Source: Burkholderia pseudomultivorans
Lineage (GTDB): Bacteria; Pseudomonadota; Gammaproteobacteria; Burkholderiales; Burkholderiaceae
Assembly (NCBI RefSeq): GCF_902499075.1
Contig: NZ_CABVPP010000016.1
Location: 1 to 64,000, forward strand
Direction of reading: 5' to 3'
DNA: 64,000 bases
The stretch's first letter is position 1. Each line of letters opens with the position of its first letter. Under the pieces are notes generated by a model. It saw nothing but the letters and a program-made list of their open reading frames with translations. It ran no database searches and was not told the DNA's origin. Below, piece by piece: positions 1-8,033 of this stretch. The translations under genes and the position numbers were made by a program.

Positions 1-332
1 TCGGAGAGCGATTTACGCAGGCGCGTGGATAACGCGTTGTTCAACCGCCTCGCCCACAAAAATGCGGACAGGTTCTGACAACCCCGAATGCGCGGCGGAA
101 AGCGGCGACGGAATCCGTGAGGTATCGTTTCCCGCACACCGACCCCGCGAATACCCGACGCATTCGATGCACGACACCTCTGCCGAACGGCCAACGTTGC
201 TACAAACGCACATAACGGCAACCAAAGGCCCGCGTCATGCCGCTAAAGTGGTAACGCGTTTGCACGCGAATGCAGGACATCGCAATGTTCGACCGTGACG
301 ATGCCTCGCTCGACATTCGCCGCGTAAACGGC
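1..332. other. Left-edge stretch with no supported gene
   Basis: Short open frames exist on both strands here, but none has a recognisable domain or a convincing ribosome binding site. I see no RNA gene, repeat or mobile-element end. It probably holds the promoter of the SymE-like gene downstream and the tail of whatever lies left of the window. Confidence 0.4.
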
Positions 333-366
333 GCGACCCGCAGGTGCACCACCACCTGCGGGTCGC
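333..366. promoter_or_regulatory. Perfect 14-bp hairpin upstream of the SymE-like gene
   Basis: GCGACCCGCAGGTG at 333-346 is exactly complementary to 353-366, with a six-base loop CACCAC. It ends 32 bases before the SymE-like ATG and has no following T run, so it does not look like a standard terminator. It could be a 5'-UTR control element or part of an antisense RNA region; that role is inference. Confidence 0.6.
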
Positions 367-398
367 TGACCACCACCAACTCAACACAGGAGTTCGTC

Positions 399-752
399 AT
401 GGCTGACGCGCATCATAACGTACCGACGCTGTTCCCCGATCGCTTCGTAACCATTCAGGAGTCTTTTCGATATCGCCGACACATCCCTCGCGTCAGGTTC
501 CAGGACAGGAAGCCGCCCGTCAAGTATCCGTGGATGAAACTGTCCGGCCGATGGATCGAGGACGCGGGTTTCGAACCCGCCCAACGTGTGCGGATCGAGG
601 TGACAATCGGACGGCTGGTCATCACGCCGATCGACGAAAGAGACTGTGACCATTTCGGACGTGACGGCTTTCCTGTCGTCGATGCCGCGACGGGCTTGAC
701 GCGCCGTCGACGGCCGGCGACGAAGGCAGCGGATCGCACCCGTTCCTGCTGA
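399..752 (+). CDS. SymE-family type I toxin-like protein
   Basis: A 118-residue protein whose middle carries the SymE signature: PWMKLSGRWIEDAGF followed by QRVRIEV and GRLVITP, roughly residues 48-82. SymE of Escherichia coli is an SOS-induced, AbrB-fold-derived protein that acts on nucleic acids and is repressed by the antisense RNA SymR. The ATG was chosen because CAGGAG lies about six bases upstream and the SymE core then sits in the usual place. The tail after the core is Arg/Lys-rich and unlike E. coli SymE, so a changed activity is possible. The perfect hairpin at 333-366 sits in the probable leader. Whether this copy is toxic or antisense-controlled cannot be read from the sequence. 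Confidence 0.75.
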   Translation: MADAHHNVPTLFPDRFVTIQESFRYRRHIPRVRFQDRKPPVKYPWMKLSGRWIEDAGFEPAQRVRIEVTIGRLVITPIDERDCDHFGRDGFPVVDAATGLTRRRRPATKAADRTRSC

Positions 753-759
753 TCACATG

Positions 760-789
760 CCCCGACGGCGCGCAGTCGTGTTGTCGGGG
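760..789 (+). terminator. Weak hairpin after the SymE-like gene
   Basis: CCCCGAC at 760-766 pairs with GTCGGGG at 783-789 around a 16-base loop, eight bases past the stop codon. There is no T tract, so termination is only a possibility. Confidence 0.3.
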
Positions 790-904
790 TTCGATGTATC
801 GGGTCAGCGAGTACCCGATCTCCCCGTCAGACTGCGCGCTGACATATCCCGAGCGACAGCAACAATCACGACGCACACAACCCATACCCGAACGGATATA
901 ATCG

Positions 905-1270
905 ATGGAGCAAAAACGGAAATTGCTGTACTGGGAAGGCTCCTCGAAAAAGGATTTCAAGGCGTTTCCAATCGACGTACAGAAGGATATAGGTGTGGCG
1001 CTGTTCATCGTCCAGTTGGGCCGGACGCCGGACTCGGCCAAGCCATGGAAAGGATTGGTTTCCGGCGTATACGAGCTGGTGGATGACCACCGGGGCGATG
1101 CGTTCCGGGTCGTCTATATCGTGCAAGTAGGCGATGCGGTACACGTCCTTCACGCGTTCCAGAAGAAGTCGCGGTCCGGCATCGCCACGCCGCAGCCGGA
1201 CGTGGAACTGATCAAGAAACGGTTGAAAGCAGTCCTTGCCCGCCATGGGCGGGCCGGAGATAACGAATGA
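905..1270 (+). CDS. HigB/Gp49-type RelE-ParE family toxin
   Basis: A 121-residue protein of the phage-derived Gp49/HigB-like branch of the RelE/ParE superfamily. Family features are the opening strand KLLYWEGSSKKDF, the middle AKPWKGL followed by VYELVDDHRGDAFRVVY, and the conserved end VLHAFQKKS then IATPQ. Relatives are mostly ribosome-dependent mRNA endonucleases whose activity is blocked by a downstream HTH antitoxin. The stop overlaps the start of the next gene by ATGA, which is typical of the toxin-first order. No Shine-Dalgarno sequence is visible. A TATAAT at 897-902 sits too close to the ATG to be a normal -10 for this start. The toxin assignment is strong; the RNA target is unknown. 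Confidence 0.85.
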   Translation: MEQKRKLLYWEGSSKKDFKAFPIDVQKDIGVALFIVQLGRTPDSAKPWKGLVSGVYELVDDHRGDAFRVVYIVQVGDAVHVLHAFQKKSRSGIATPQPDVELIKKRLKAVLARHGRAGDNE

Positions 1271-1587
1271 ATCGCAAGGACCATCCGCAGGGCACCGACA
1301 ACGTACTGCTGGATCTGGGCTTCGACGACGGGCCTGAACTATCGGCCAAGGCCGCCCTCGCGCTCAAGCTCAACGAGCTGATCGATCAGCGCGGCCTGAG
1401 CCAGACCGAAACGGCGGCGATCACCGGCATGACGCAGCCGAAGGTGTCCCAGGTGCGCCGCTACAAGCTGCAAAACATTTCGCTGGAGCGACTGATGCAT
1501 GCGCTGGTATCGCTGGGCCAACATGTGGAAATCGTCGTGCAACCCGCGCGACGCACACGAACGGCAGGCATCACGGTCGCGGCATGA
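1267..1587 (+). CDS. HigA-type XRE antitoxin
   Basis: A 106-residue protein with a helix-turn-helix at about residues 38-80. The recognition region reads LSQTETAAITGMTQPKVSQV, the pattern of the XRE/HigA2-like antitoxins that pair with Gp49-type toxins. It should bind and neutralise the toxin encoded immediately upstream and repress the shared promoter, as in other HigBA systems. Translational coupling is shown by the four-base ATGA overlap. The C-terminal tail after VEIVVQPARR is short and basic. The pair forms a self-contained module next to the SymE-like gene. Confidence 0.85.
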   Translation: MNRKDHPQGTDNVLLDLGFDDGPELSAKAALALKLNELIDQRGLSQTETAAITGMTQPKVSQVRRYKLQNISLERLMHALVSLGQHVEIVVQPARRTRTAGITVAA

Positions 1588-1644
1588 CGCCCGCGACCGG
1601 TCCGCTCGAAGCCCGCCGAATCGCTCCGACGCGCGGCGCGCGGC

Positions 1645-2049
1645 TTACGGACGCGACAGCACCAGCACGCGCCCGCCGACGCGATAAAGCTTGAGCCAGC
1701 CCGTATCGGCCGTGAACCGCAGCTGCTGCAACGGGAAATCGAAGCCGGCCTGCCCGGCCGCGCTGACCACCGCGTCGGCGATCCAGCGAATCAGCGCCTT
1801 CCCCTCCTCGGTCGTCTGGTGGCCGTTCTGCACGCCGTAGAAATAACGATTGCCGGCGTTGACCTCGTTCTGCAGCTGCATCCAGTGTCCGGGCAGACCC
1901 GGCAAGGTCCGGAACAGATCGGCGACCCGCTGCGTCGTCAATCCGCGCGCCCACAGCGCGCCGTTGACAGCCGGTCGCGCGAGGTTGTGGCGATCCGCTT
2001 CCTGAGCCTGGCTTTTGATGTCGCCTTTCAAAACATCGGGTTTCGTCAT
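1645..2049 (-). CDS. Hypothetical protein
   Basis: A 134-residue protein that I do not recognise. The chosen ATG has AGGAA at a good distance upstream. The sequence is mixed alpha/beta in appearance, with no signal peptide, membrane helix or metal motif. Its most striking stretch is the Tyr/Asn-rich NAGNRYFYGVQNG near residue 65, and it ends with WLKLYRVGGRVLVLSRP. It converges with the antitoxin gene and faces away from the lectins, sharing with bclA the AT-rich interval in which two palindromes lie. A role linked to the lectin locus is possible only on position. Confidence 0.55.
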   Translation of the reverse strand: MTKPDVLKGDIKSQAQEADRHNLARPAVNGALWARGLTTQRVADLFRTLPGLPGHWMQLQNEVNAGNRYFYGVQNGHQTTEEGKALIRWIADAVVSAAGQAGFDFPLQQLRFTADTGWLKLYRVGGRVLVLSRP

Positions 2050-2306
2050 CACGCATTCCTCATGGTTGACCCGGCGCGGGCCGGGTAAATGAAAGAAGCT
2101 GCCGGAAATCGACGCGGACGCGCACTTGCCTTCGCCACCGTCTGCGCCCATCGAACGATACGCTCAATCGGGCGATTCATCACATGAATATATGGTGTCG
2201 CACCACCGGGTTTTCGGGACGCGGCCATGCCGTCGCGTACTATTCCGAAAGCCGCAACGCACATCGATATAGTTTCCAGAATACATCGTAAATAACCAGA
2301 TTAAGT

Positions 2307-2323
2307 TTGATTCATTGAATCAA
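2307..2323. promoter_or_regulatory. Perfect 17-bp palindrome TTGATTCATTGAATCAA
   Basis: Eight-base arms TTGATTCA/TGAATCAA flank a single T. It lies about 150 bases upstream of bclA, in the AT-rich control region. The spacing does not match an FNR-type box (TTGAT-N4-ATCAA). It looks like an operator, but the binding protein is unknown. Confidence 0.55.
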
Positions 2324-2328
2324 GCCAC

Positions 2329-2341
2329 ATTGATTTTCAAT
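2329..2341. promoter_or_regulatory. Second palindrome ATTGATTTTCAAT
   Basis: Five-base arms ATTGA/TCAAT around TTT. Its centre is 20 bp from the centre of the larger palindrome, about two helical turns, and both share TTGA...TCAA ends. The pair could be tandem sites for one regulator. Confidence 0.45.
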
Positions 2342-2476
2342 TTACTGAACAATAACCATTCTTCATAGAATATTTTTCCATTTATTTTTTGACATGCTTT
2401 TCAAACCGCGTTTCAAACAGCAAATGTTTGCGCAACGCGGCGAGACGCCTCAACCACTGTTCTTCAGGAGGAAAGC

Positions 2477-2866
2477 ATGGCCGACTCTCAAACGTCCTCG
2501 AATCGCGCCGGCGAATTTTCGATTCCGCCGAATACCGATTTCCGCGCGATTTTCTTCGCGAATGCCGCCGAGCAGCAGCACATCAAGCTGTTTATCGGCG
2601 ACAGCACCGAACCCGCCGCATATCACAAGCTGACCACGCGCGACGGCCCGCGCGAAGCCACGCTGAATTCCGGCAACGGCAAGATCCGCTTCGAGATCAC
2701 GGTGAACGGCAAGCCGTCCGCCACCGACGCGCGACTCGCGCCGATCAACGGCAAGAAATCGGACGGTTCGCCGTTCACGGTGAACTTCGGAATCGTCGTG
2801 TCGGAAGACGGCCACGACAGCGACTACAACGACGGCATCGTCGTGCTCCAGTGGCCGATCGGCTGA
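2477..2866 (+). CDS. bclA: Calcium-dependent mannose-binding lectin BclA (BC2L-A)
   Basis: A 129-residue soluble lectin of the Pseudomonas LecB (PA-IIL) family. I recognise it as Burkholderia BC2L-A, which forms dimers and binds mannose-type sugars through two calcium ions. The calcium/sugar loop is visible at residues 110-119 as EDGHDSDYND, with D114, D116, N118 and D119 in register, and the C-terminal Gly129 that completes the site of the partner subunit is intact. There is no signal peptide, as is normal for this family. AGGAGG lies six bases before the ATG. In known strains bclA starts the quorum-regulated bclACB operon; here the next lectin is bclB. Confidence 0.95.
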   Translation: MADSQTSSNRAGEFSIPPNTDFRAIFFANAAEQQHIKLFIGDSTEPAAYHKLTTRDGPREATLNSGNGKIRFEITVNGKPSATDARLAPINGKKSDGSPFTVNFGIVVSEDGHDSDYNDGIVVLQWPIG

Positions 2867-2884
2867 TCGAACGATTCATCGACA

Positions 2885-2920
2885 GCCGCCGCCCCGCTGC
2901 CGGTATCGCGGGTCGGCGGC
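2885..2920 (+). terminator. Strong hairpin between bclA and bclB
   Basis: A 13-bp stem with one mismatch (2885-2897 against 2908-2920) encloses a ten-base loop. It starts 18 bases after the bclA stop. No T tract follows, so it may protect the bclA message end or partly reduce read-through into bclB rather than terminate fully. Confidence 0.5.
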
Positions 2921-3129
2921 TTCGTCATCCGACGAGGCCATCCATCGACGGCAGACCGGGTGCGGCACGTCCCGCGCCACGACCGATATCGCAACGGCGA
3001 CGGGGCCAACCATACGTTGCGAATTCGCGGCATGCCCGCTGCAGTCCCACGCTGTGCTCCCCGCGCGACAGCGGCGAGAACCGCTCGCCGGCCGCGCGAT
3101 GGGAGACATTCCATCATGACGAGGACGAC

Positions 3130-3864
3130 ATGTCACAACCGTTTACCCATGACGATCTGTACGCACTACTGCAACTCGCCGGCAACGACGCTACCGCCGT
3201 GCAGTCGAACGGCGACCAGGCGGTACTCGACCGGATGCGCCAGTTCATGACCGCGCAGCTCGTCGAAAAACTGCCGCAGTACGATGTCTTCGTCGACATC
3301 GCGACCGTCCCGTACAGCTTCGACGTCGGCAGCTGGCAAAACAAGGTGAAAACCGATGCAGCGGGACAGGTCGTCGCCTGCACGGTCACGTGGGCCGGCG
3401 CGCCCGGCGTGCTGCCCGGCGCTGCGGCAAAGTTCGGCGTCGGTGCGGTCGTCAATTACTTTTCGAAAGCGACGCCCCAGCCCACGCCGACGAATCCCGC
3501 GACGACCGGCGGCGGCGAACGCGACGGCGTCTTCAACCTGCCGCCCAACATCGCGTTCGGCGTGACGGCGCTCGTCAATTCGTCGGCACAGCAGACGATC
3601 GAGGTCTTTGTCGACGACAACCCGAAGCCGGCCGCGACGTTTCAGGGCGCCGGCACGCAGGATGCGAACCTGAACACGCAGATCGTGAACTCCGGCAAGG
3701 GGAAGGTGCGTGTGGTCGTGACGGCAAACGGCAAGCCGTCGAAGATCGGCTCGCGTCAGGTCGACATCTTCAAGAAGACGTACTTTGGGCTGGTCGGCTC
3801 GGAGGACGGTGCGGACGGCGACTATAACGACGGCATCGCGATCCTGAACTGGCCGCTCGGCTGA
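3130..3864 (+). CDS. bclB: Two-domain lectin BclB (BC2L-B)
   Basis: A 244-residue protein with a C-terminal LecB-like domain (about residues 130-244). The calcium loop SEDGADGDYNDGIAILNWPLG ends at the chain end, so the Asp/Asn ligands and terminal Gly are kept. The N-terminal half (MSQPFTHDDLYALLQLAG onward) is a separate domain that I cannot match to a known fold. A Pro/Thr-rich linker (TPQPTPTNPATTGGG) joins the halves. This architecture and position identify BC2L-B; related two-domain lectins are found at the cell surface. A longer open frame reaches upstream, but the ATG that begins MSQPF gives the family length. The 263-base gap after bclA holds the hairpin and no trace of bclC. Confidence 0.9.
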   Translation: MSQPFTHDDLYALLQLAGNDATAVQSNGDQAVLDRMRQFMTAQLVEKLPQYDVFVDIATVPYSFDVGSWQNKVKTDAAGQVVACTVTWAGAPGVLPGAAAKFGVGAVVNYFSKATPQPTPTNPATTGGGERDGVFNLPPNIAFGVTALVNSSAQQTIEVFVDDNPKPAATFQGAGTQDANLNTQIVNSGKGKVRVVVTANGKPSKIGSRQVDIFKKTYFGLVGSEDGADGDYNDGIAILNWPLG

Positions 3865-3976
3865 CGGCGTCGCCGTCGCCGCGAGGGCAATCGCCGGACG
3901 CCGTTTCGCCCGGCGCTTGCCGTCGTCGTCCCCGACGCCGGTCGAGGGCACCGCAAACCCGCTCGAGAAGCACCGG

Positions 3977-4219
3977 ATGGACAGTCTGAAACAACACGTC
4001 GTCGCACACGCACCCGGCACGCCGGGCGAGCACAGCGACATCGCCGCGCGTCTGCTGACCTCGACGGGCGCGGCATGCGCCGCCGTCGTGACGATCGATC
4101 CGCATGGCAACGGCGGATACGGCGTCGCCGGGTCGCTCGAAGTTCAGCTGCTCATGCCGGACCTGCTCGAACAGGTCGCGCGGGCGTTGCGCTCGCAATT
4201 GACCGGATCGGTTCAGTGA
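3977..4219 (+). CDS. Small hypothetical protein downstream of the lectins
   Basis: An 81-residue frame starting MDSLKQHVVAHAPG. It contains TSTGAACAAVVTIDPHGNGG followed by an amphipathic helix that ends LLEQVARALRSQLTGSVQ. I do not recognise it. There is no signal peptide or membrane segment. The ribosome site is weak (GAGAAG) and a longer start 60 bases upstream is possible. It follows bclB on the same strand after 112 bases and could belong to the lectin transcript. Codon use is like that of neighbouring genes, which supports it being real. Confidence 0.5.
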   Translation: MDSLKQHVVAHAPGTPGEHSDIAARLLTSTGAACAAVVTIDPHGNGGYGVAGSLEVQLLMPDLLEQVARALRSQLTGSVQ

Positions 4220-4276
4220 TCGATCGTTTGTGCATGTCGCTGCGGCCGATCGAACGACGCCTCGCCGCCGTCGACG

Positions 4277-7200
4277 TCACCACGCCCAGCGCACGCCCGC
4301 ATTCCCGGTAATCGTGCGCTGGTGCTCGCCGCCGAGGTTCGTCAGGTAGCTGACCGTCGCATACACGCTGCCGCGCTTCGTCAGCTGCGCGACGAGCCCC
4401 GCGCCGATCTGTCCGGCCGTCTGGCCGACCTGCGTGCCGATCGCGGTCGTGCCGCCGAACGTCGTCTTGTCGTCCGAGCCGAACGAGCGCAGCACGTTCA
4501 GCCGCAGGTACGGCTTCCAGCTCACGCCGTTCGCATCGAACGCATATTGCAGCCGTGCGCCGACCCGCCCGAGGAACGTGTTGCCGTTGTTCCAGGTGAC
4601 GTCCGACACGCCGTCGTTGAACCTGCCCAGCGACAGCCACTGCCACACCAGTTGCGCCTGCGGCTCCAGCGTCAGCCCGGCGCCCAGCGCGACCGGGAAG
4701 CCGGCTTCCACGGAACCCGTGAACGCATTGCCGTCCGTCGAACCGTTCACGTTGTCGTTCGAACGGGTGCGCACCGTGAGCGCGCTGCCCATCACCACCG
4801 CATCCGTGTACCAGCCGCCCGGACCGATGTGCGTCCAATAGCCGCCGAGGTTGTACGCGTTGACCTGCAGCGAACCCACACCCAGGTCCTGCTGTGCGAG
4901 TGCGAAGCCGTTCACGTCGCCCACCGCGCGCGAGAAGCCGACGAAGAAGCCGTAGTGATTGCGGTGACCGCCGGCGGTGGTGTCCGCATACAGATCCTGC
5001 CCGACCTGCATCCCCCACACCGTACCGTCGAACGACGGCGTCACATCGCCCTTCTGCTTGATGTCGCCATGGCCGTCCCACATCCGTGCCCAGGACGCGG
5101 GCACCGAACCGTTCTCCGCCAGCAGCCCCTGTTCGCCCTGGCGATCGTGGAAGGTATCGATCTGCAGCAATCCGAGCTGCCGTGCGACGGCCGGCGCTTC
5201 TGCATACAACGGCACTTCGGGGCGGTACACAGGTTCGGACGTGCCGCCCGTGCCCGCATTATCCACGGCCTCGACGATCGATTCGGGCGTACCTTCGGCC
5301 GGCGTGATCGGCGGTTCGGCCGGCGGCGTCGGCTGACCCGGCTGCACGACCGGCGGCACCGGCTTCGGCGGCACCGTATTGCGCAGATACCAGCTTTCGC
5401 CGGTACCGTTCGATGCGCCGCCCTTCGCGAGGAAATACGTATAGGCGCCCGCGCTGACCGATCCGCCCGACAGCGAAAACGCGCTCGCCCCCGTCGTCGC
5501 ACCATTCGTCGCCTGCACGACCTGGATGCCGTCGGCCACCGTCTGCGCGCCCGTGCCGCCGACGTTCGTCACCTTCAGCGTGCTCGCCCCGCTCGCCGTC
5601 CCGCCGCTGACGATCAGCTTGTCCGACGGTGCGCCGTCGCCGGCGAGCGTCGTGTTCAAGGCGATCGTCGCGTTTTGACCGACGTAGTTGCCGGCGACCG
5701 TCAGCGTGTTGCCCACGCCGCTGCCGCCCAGTTGCACGAGACCCGCATTGGTCAGGTTGCCGTCGATCCGGAAATTGCCGGTCGCGCCGCTCGCGAGGCT
5801 CGCGAGCGCATTCGCGACCGAGATCGTGCCGTTGTTCGTCACGTTGCCCGTCACGCTGCCGTAGCCGCCGAGCGTCGCGCCCGCGGCGATCGCCACCGGC
5901 CCGCCGCCGCCCAGCGCCGCCGAGGCGCTCGTGCCGTCGCCGACGATCACGGTGCCCGCGTTCACGTTCGTCCCGCCCGCGTAGCTGTTCGAGCCGTTCA
6001 ACGTCAGCGTGCCGCTGCCGAGCTTCGTCAGCGAACCGGCGCCCGAGATGTTCTGCGCGATCGTCGAGTCGAACCCCTGCGTATCGATCGTGCCGTTGTT
6101 CGCCGTGATCGACACTGCACGGCTCGCCGCGAGGTCGAACGCGCTGCCGAGCTGCAGCGTGCCGCCGTTGAAAGTCAGTGTTCCAGACGAAGCGCCGAGC
6201 GCATTGTCCGCTGCCACCGACAGCGCGCCTTGCGTGATCGTCGTCCCGCCCGCATACGTGTTTCCGCCTGCAGCGGACGGCGCGAGCGTCAGCGTGCCCG
6301 CGCCCGTCTTCTCCACGGCGGCCGCCCCGCCGATCGTGCCCGTGTAAGTGCCGGCACTGTCCTGCTGAAAGCGCACGAGTCCATTGTCGGTCACCGACAA
6401 CGGCAGATTCGACGCATTCGCCTGCAGCGTCGCGCCCGCATTGACCGTGGCCACGACCGACGCCGTCGTCGTGCCGAGCGTGCCGGTCAGGTTCAGCGTG
6501 CCGCTCTGCACGAGCGCGGTCGAGAACGTGCCGGTGCCGGCCCACGTCCAGTCGGTGCCGGCCATCGTCAGGCTCTGGAAGTTCGTGAATGCGTTCGACG
6601 CCGTGCCCGTGCCCTGCAGCGTCACGGTATTCGTCCCCGCGCCACCGTTGGCTGCACCGACGATCTGTGAACCGGTCTGCAGGATCAGCGTCACGTTGCC
6701 GTTGCCGCCCTGGATCGCGGTGCCGCCACCGCCCTGGATCAGCCCTGCGTTGGTGATCGTCGTCGCACCGTTGGTCGAGCGCACGCCGATCCCGTTGTTG
6801 CTGACGATCCGGCCGCCGGCCTGGTTCGTGATCGTCGCGGTAAACGAGCTGCCGAGCGTGTTCGACACGACCGCGTCGACGCTGCCGCCGCTCGTCGCGG
6901 TGCCGGTGGTCTGGATCGTGCCGCCGTTGACCAGCGTGTCGTTGTTGCCCTGCATGTAGACGGCCGGCGCGTCCCTGCCGTTCGACGTCAGCGTGCCGCT
7001 GTTGGCGATCGTGCCGTTGCCGCCGAGCAGCGACGCCGCACGCGCGTTGTTGCCGGACGTCGTCACGGTGCCGGTGTTGACGATCTGGTTGCCCGACGCG
7101 CCCGGATTGCTCTGCCCCCACGCGGCCGTCATCCCGTACGAATTGTTGCCGGTGGTCGTGATCGTGCCGTTGTTGACGAGCGTATTGTTGTTGCCGTTCG

Positions 7201-7612
7201 CGGCCATCCCGTCGTTGTACGCGCCCGTCGTCGAGATCGTGCCGGTTGCGCCGTTGGTGAGCGTGTTGCCGTTGTTCACGCCGAGCAGCGCCGCGCCGCG
7301 GTTCGCTACACCCGTGCCGTTGCCGGACATCGACACGCTGCCGTTGTTGGTGATCGCACTCGACGTGTCGACGGAGAACGGCGTCGGCGTGGCGGTCAGC
7401 ACATAGCTGCCCGTCATGGTCGAATCGAGATTGATCGTCACGTTGGTGCTGCCGGTCGCGGCCACGACCGACGGTGCGTTCGCGCCGGAACACGTGACCG
7501 TCGTTCCGCTGCCCGGCGCGGTGGCCGAACATCCCGCATGGGCGCCCACCGGCATCGCGCCGGTCAGGATCGCCACCCCACCCCAACCCAGGTTCCACGC
7601 ATTGCTTTTCAT
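4277..7612 (-). CDS. Autotransporter (type Va) with a beta-strand-repeat passenger
   Basis: An 1111-residue surface protein. The N-terminus has a signal peptide ending near VGAHA. The passenger (about 27-730) is Gly/Asn/Thr-rich with many short NNGTI-type strands, the pattern of a right-handed beta-helix. Two clear autotransporter-associated repeats occur at about 430-480 and 530-560, each with the NxYAGGT motif. A Pro-rich linker (about 745-770, PPKPVPPVVQPGQPTPP) precedes the C-terminal autotransporter barrel, which begins near YAEAPAVARQLG and ends with the outer-membrane signature GVRWAW. Such proteins export their passenger through the barrel for adhesion or biofilm formation. No protease or lipase triad is evident, so an adhesin role is inferred. 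Its 3' end converges on the lectin-side gene cluster. Confidence 0.9.
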   Translation of the reverse strand: MKSNAWNLGWGGVAILTGAMPVGAHAGCSATAPGSGTTVTCSGANAPSVVAATGSTNVTINLDSTMTGSYVLTATPTPFSVDTSSAITNNGSVSMSGNGTGVANRGAALLGVNNGNTLTNGATGTISTTGAYNDGMAANGNNNTLVNNGTITTTGNNSYGMTAAWGQSNPGASGNQIVNTGTVTTSGNNARAASLLGGNGTIANSGTLTSNGRDAPAVYMQGNNDTLVNGGTIQTTGTATSGGSVDAVVSNTLGSSFTATITNQAGGRIVSNNGIGVRSTNGATTITNAGLIQGGGGTAIQGGNGNVTLILQTGSQIVGAANGGAGTNTVTLQGTGTASNAFTNFQSLTMAGTDWTWAGTGTFSTALVQSGTLNLTGTLGTTTASVVATVNAGATLQANASNLPLSVTDNGLVRFQQDSAGTYTGTIGGAAAVEKTGAGTLTLAPSAAGGNTYAGGTTITQGALSVAADNALGASSGTLTFNGGTLQLGSAFDLAASRAVSITANNGTIDTQGFDSTIAQNISGAGSLTKLGSGTLTLNGSNSYAGGTNVNAGTVIVGDGTSASAALGGGGPVAIAAGATLGGYGSVTGNVTNNGTISVANALASLASGATGNFRIDGNLTNAGLVQLGGSGVGNTLTVAGNYVGQNATIALNTTLAGDGAPSDKLIVSGGTASGASTLKVTNVGGTGAQTVADGIQVVQATNGATTGASAFSLSGGSVSAGAYTYFLAKGGASNGTGESWYLRNTVPPKPVPPVVQPGQPTPPAEPPITPAEGTPESIVEAVDNAGTGGTSEPVYRPEVPLYAEAPAVARQLGLLQIDTFHDRQGEQGLLAENGSVPASWARMWDGHGDIKQKGDVTPSFDGTVWGMQVGQDLYADTTAGGHRNHYGFFVGFSRAVGDVNGFALAQQDLGVGSLQVNAYNLGGYWTHIGPGGWYTDAVVMGSALTVRTRSNDNVNGSTDGNAFTGSVEAGFPVALGAGLTLEPQAQLVWQWLSLGRFNDGVSDVTWNNGNTFLGRVGARLQYAFDANGVSWKPYLRLNVLRSFGSDDKTTFGGTTAIGTQVGQTAGQIGAGLVAQLTKRGSVYATVSYLTNLGGEHQRTITGNAGVRWAW

Positions 7613-8033
7613 TTTCCGCTCGCAATATTGGTGACGTTATTGCAGCAAATCAGTGCGTGGTTCGGGTTATATCACCCATCCCGAAATAATCGCAAGCATC
7701 GATACCGTAATCTCGGCAACTGGCGCAGTTTTCATATCCGACCGGAAAATAATCGGGAAACCGAACGGCTCCGATATCAAACGCACGTTTAAGGCGTAAC
7801 CCCCGGGACACGGAGAAGTCAAATCGGTCCAATTTGCCGATTTATCCGGGAGATTTTCAGGCTGTAACGATCACACGCCGAACATTCCGGAAAATCTGAC
7901 GGCTTCGGTCAACGAGAACGACGCGCCACGAACCGCCACCCGTTTCGAGATCGACGCTCCCGCACGCCGTGTACAGTCGAGAGCTCGCGGCGCACACGCA
8001 CCGCCTGCTTCGTCACATAACCGGAACCCCGTC
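7613..8033. other. Divergent promoter interval, autotransporter/mscS
   Basis: A relatively AT-rich 421-base gap between divergent genes. It must contain both promoters. I see A/T-rich tracts but no convincing paired -35/-10, no perfect palindrome and no small gene. Confidence 0.4.

Larger units (their letters stand above)
2050..2476. promoter_or_regulatory. AT-rich divergent control region before bclA
   Basis: This interval is conspicuously richer in A and T than its surroundings, especially 2280-2400. It holds the two palindromes listed separately, a TTGACA at 2389-2394 and a TAGAAT at 2366-2371. The bclA ribosome site AGGAGG is at 2466-2471. It must carry the lectin promoter and probably that of the divergent hypothetical gene. 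I could not find a convincing CepR (LuxR-type) box. Confidence 0.55.

Noticed and set aside
2280-2476. CepR (LuxR-type) box before bclA
   Set aside because: The lectin operon is quorum-regulated in relatives, so I looked for a dyad of the CTGT...ACAG type. None was close enough to report.
2389-3129. Upstream extension of bclB through bclA
   Set aside because: The extension reads bclA in a wrong frame. The bclB ATG at 3130 gives the known protein length.
4322-6670. Very long open frame antisense to the autotransporter
   Set aside because: Its predicted protein is an Arg/Ala-rich mirror of GC-rich coding DNA with no domain, while the opposite strand has a full autotransporter with signal peptide and barrel.
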